A stretch of DNA of 6,983 nt from Acidimicrobiaceae bacterium (GTDB lineage: Bacteria; Actinomycetota; Acidimicrobiia; Acidimicrobiales; Microtrichaceae), in NCBI GenBank assembly GCA_003514205.1, contig DORQ01000331.1, positions 1 through 6,983 on the forward strand. The letters run 5' to 3'. Under the pieces are notes generated by a model. The model had not been told where the DNA came from. It saw only the letters and a program-made list of their open reading frames with translations, and did not search any database. This document shows positions 5,797 through 6,983 of the stretch, in pieces. A program made the translations under genes and the position numbers. Numbering within the stretch: the stretch's first letter is position 1; the number at the start of each line of letters is the position of its first letter.

Positions 5797-6877
5797 CGTT
5801 TCGGTCGCGGGAGTCTCAAAGTCATTCGGGCCTCACCGCGTCCTGTCCGAGGTTGACCTCAGCGTCGAACCCGGCGAGTTTCTTGTGTTGCTTGGGCGAA
5901 GCGGCTCGGGAAAGTCCACCTTGCTGCGCGTGATCGCTGGGCTGGAGCGAATCGAAGCTGGGTCAGTGGAACTCGATGGAGTGTTGGTCTCCGGTGGGCC
6001 GACGCATGTGCCGACCGAAGCCCGAAATCTTGGCATGGTCTTTCAGGATGGAGCGCTCTTTCCTCACCTCACCGTGGCCCGAAATGTCGGTTTTGGGTTG
6101 CCTCGGCCCGAGCGAAAAGGTGGGCCTCGTGTGGAGGAAATGCTCGACCTGGTGGGCATGGCGGGGTTGGGTGAGCGGATGCCGCACGAACTCTCGGGGG
6201 GGCAGCGCCAACGGGTGGCACTCGCCCGGGCGTTGGCTCCTCGGCCCTCGGTCATGCTGCTCGACGAGCCATTCGCGAATCTGGACTTCGAGCTACGCCT
6301 GGGCTTACGCCGAGAGGTCCGACGCCTGCTTGGCGAGAGCGGAGTTTCGGTGATTCTGGTGACACATGATCGCAATGAGGCCCTTGCACTGGGTGATCGA
6401 ATTGCTGTGCTCGAGGAGTCGCGCATCACTCAATGTGATACCCCGTCTGATCTGTATCGCCATCCTCGGACACGTTGGGCAGCGCATGTGTTGGGCGAGG
6501 CGGCCTTTGTTTCGCCATCGAATCAGCCCCTGCCCTTGCTCCGTAGCTGGTGTGCGGAGTTGGCCGCGGTACGGCAACCACTTGAGGACTCGACGATGGT
6601 GATTCGTCCAGAGGACCTCACCCTTGTCGGAAGCGGTTTCGTCGGAAGCGGTTTCGTGGACTCTCTCGGTGAATCTAGGTATCTGAGGGAAACGGAAGCT
6701 GAACCCAAGGAAGGACTACTTGGCGCCACGGTTGTCAGAACTGAGTATCAGGGTGGATCTCATTTGCTCTGGTGCCGATGCCCCGAACTAGGCGACGAGG
6801 GTCCCGAGTTTGTTGTTCGGGTGTTCGGTTCCTGCCCCGGAGTGGGTGAAACAGTCAGGTTGGCGTTGAACGTGTGA
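5777..6877 (+). CDS. ABC transporter ATP-binding protein, FbpC/PotA/CysA type with C-terminal regulatory extension
   Basis: ATP-hydrolysing subunit of an ABC importer, acting at the inner face of the membrane. From GTG 5777 it has 366 residues: Walker A GRSGSGKST (40-48), Q-loop VFQDGALFPHLTV with Gln90, signature LSGGQRQRVALARAL from 139, Walker B VMLLDEPF with Asp163-Glu164, and the switch His197 in VTHDRNEA. The D-loop is NLDFELR rather than the common LD. After about residue 240 comes a TOBE-like region (STMVIRPEDLTL and a beta-rich end), as in ferric iron, polyamine and sulfate importers; DLYRHPRTRWAAHVLGEAAFV is most like the ferric iron (FbpC) group, but substrate cannot be assigned. 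The start is uncertain: GTG 5741, 5759 and 5777 all lie in the tandem repeat within lysS, so the gene overlaps lysS by 20-56 bases, which implies translational coupling. No permease or binding protein is visible on either side. It contains a duplicated GSGFV. Confidence 0.92.
   Translation: MGRALSSVSVAGVSKSFGPHRVLSEVDLSVEPGEFLVLLGRSGSGKSTLLRVIAGLERIEAGSVELDGVLVSGGPTHVPTEARNLGMVFQDGALFPHLTVARNVGFGLPRPERKGGPRVEEMLDLVGMAGLGERMPHELSGGQRQRVALARALAPRPSVMLLDEPFANLDFELRLGLRREVRRLLGESGVSVILVTHDRNEALALGDRIAVLEESRITQCDTPSDLYRHPRTRWAAHVLGEAAFVSPSNQPLPLLRSWCAELAAVRQPLEDSTMVIRPEDLTLVGSGFVGSGFVDSLGESRYLRETEAEPKEGLLGATVVRTEYQGGSHLLWCRCPELGDEGPEFVVRVFGSCPGVGETVRLALNV
6626..6655 (+). repeat. 15-bp tandem duplication inside the ABC ATPase gene
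   Basis: Two perfect adjacent copies of GTCGGAAGCGGTTTC (6626-6640 and 6641-6655) encode VGSGF twice, in frame, within the C-terminal TOBE-like region just after the MVIRPEDLTL motif. The insertion is probably in a loop. Confidence 0.85.
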
Positions 6878-6883
6878 GCGAAC

Positions 6884-6906
6884 TGGGCCTAGTGGGCCTA
6901 GTGGGC
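6884..6906. repeat. 9-bp tandem repeat (2.5 copies) between two convergent gene ends
   Basis: TGGGCCTAG is repeated at 6884-6892 and 6893-6901, followed by TGGGC. It fills the 20-base gap between the ABC ATPase stop (6875-6877) and the presumed stop of the convergent gene (CTA at 6898-6900, TAG on the minus strand) and runs into that gene's last codons. GGCC-TAGTG-GGCC could form a 4-bp hairpin, too weak to call a terminator. Confidence 0.75.
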
Positions 6907-6983
6907 GGCGGCCTCGACCGAGCTCACCAGATGCCGCGCAGCGGCATCGAGGGCTGTGGCACCCGGGCTTTGTGGCAATGCGG
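6898..6983 (-). CDS. C-terminal end of a convergent gene of unknown function (partial)
   Basis: On the minus strand the frame is open from the right edge to a TAG at 6900-6898, giving 27 residues: ALPQSPGATALDAAARHL followed by VSSVEAAAH. It looks like a genuine protein end, with an Ala-rich amphipathic helix and GC-rich third codon positions. It is too short to identify. The alternative, a plus-strand gene starting at the GTG at 6874 that overlaps the ABC stop, gives a Gly/Leu/Val-rich low-complexity start and is less convincing. Confidence 0.5.
   Translation of the reverse strand, partial: ALPQSPGATALDAAARHLVSSVEAAAH
6930..6948. repeat. Perfect 8-bp inverted repeat with a 3-base loop
   Basis: GATGCCGC-GCA-GCGGCATC forms a GC-rich hairpin. 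It lies 50 bases past the ABC ATPase stop and inside the presumed 3' end of the convergent gene. No T-run follows on either strand, so it is not a standard intrinsic terminator, though it could stabilise or slow the readthrough transcript from lysS and the ATPase gene. Confidence 0.5.

Noticed and set aside
6874..6983. Plus-strand gene starting with GTG overlapping the ABC ATPase stop
   Set aside because: The start arrangement is plausible, but the translation begins as Gly/Leu/Val low complexity arising from the 9-bp repeat, while the opposite strand gives a more protein-like C-terminus. The window ends too soon to be certain.

Overview
This window is a stretch of ordinary actinobacterial chromosome carrying mostly housekeeping genes. 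GC is moderately high (roughly 60% by eye). Three things suggest a high-GC Gram-positive (Actinomycetota), possibly the Acidimicrobiia: GTG starts and short or overlapping gene junctions, a class III pantothenate kinase next to nadB-nadC, and a Tat-exported protein with an LAxTG sorting signal. The class-level placement is an impression from protein style, not a demonstrated assignment.

Layout: (1) 1-1530 (+) is nadB, L-aspartate oxidase, missing its first residues beyond the left edge. (2) 1558-2433 (+) is nadC, quinolinate phosphoribosyltransferase. (3) 2511-3293 (+) is coaX, type III pantothenate kinase. (4) 3282-4130 (-) is a surface protein with a twin-arginine signal, a small Cys/His-rich domain, a Thr/Ser/Pro-rich stalk and a C-terminal LAFTG anchor; it converges on coaX and the two genes share their last 12 bases. 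(5) 4131-4329 is a divergent intergenic region with a perfect 15-bp palindrome. (6) 4330-5796 (+) is lysS, class II lysyl-tRNA synthetase, with a repetitive C-terminal tail. (7) About 5777-6877 (+) is an ABC transporter ATPase of the FbpC/PotA/CysA type that begins inside the lysS tail. (8) 6898-6983 (-) is probably the last 27 codons of a convergent gene that enters from the right.

Functionally, nadB and nadC provide the oxidation and decarboxylating phosphoribosyl-transfer steps of de novo NAD synthesis (nadA, the step between them, is not in the window), and coaX makes the committed step to CoA, so the left half is a cofactor block. lysS and the ABC ATPase are probably one transcript. No transport permease or binding protein is visible, so the ATPase's substrate is open.

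I found no phage, transposon, CRISPR, rRNA or tRNA. The features that stand out are local: four short in-frame or near-gene-end tandem repeats (periods 12, 18, 15 and 9 bp), one of them read in two frames by two genes; a palindromic 12-bp overlap that makes two convergent proteins end in the same Ser-Val-Asp-stop; and the uncharacterised surface protein. I see no convincing new multi-gene system.
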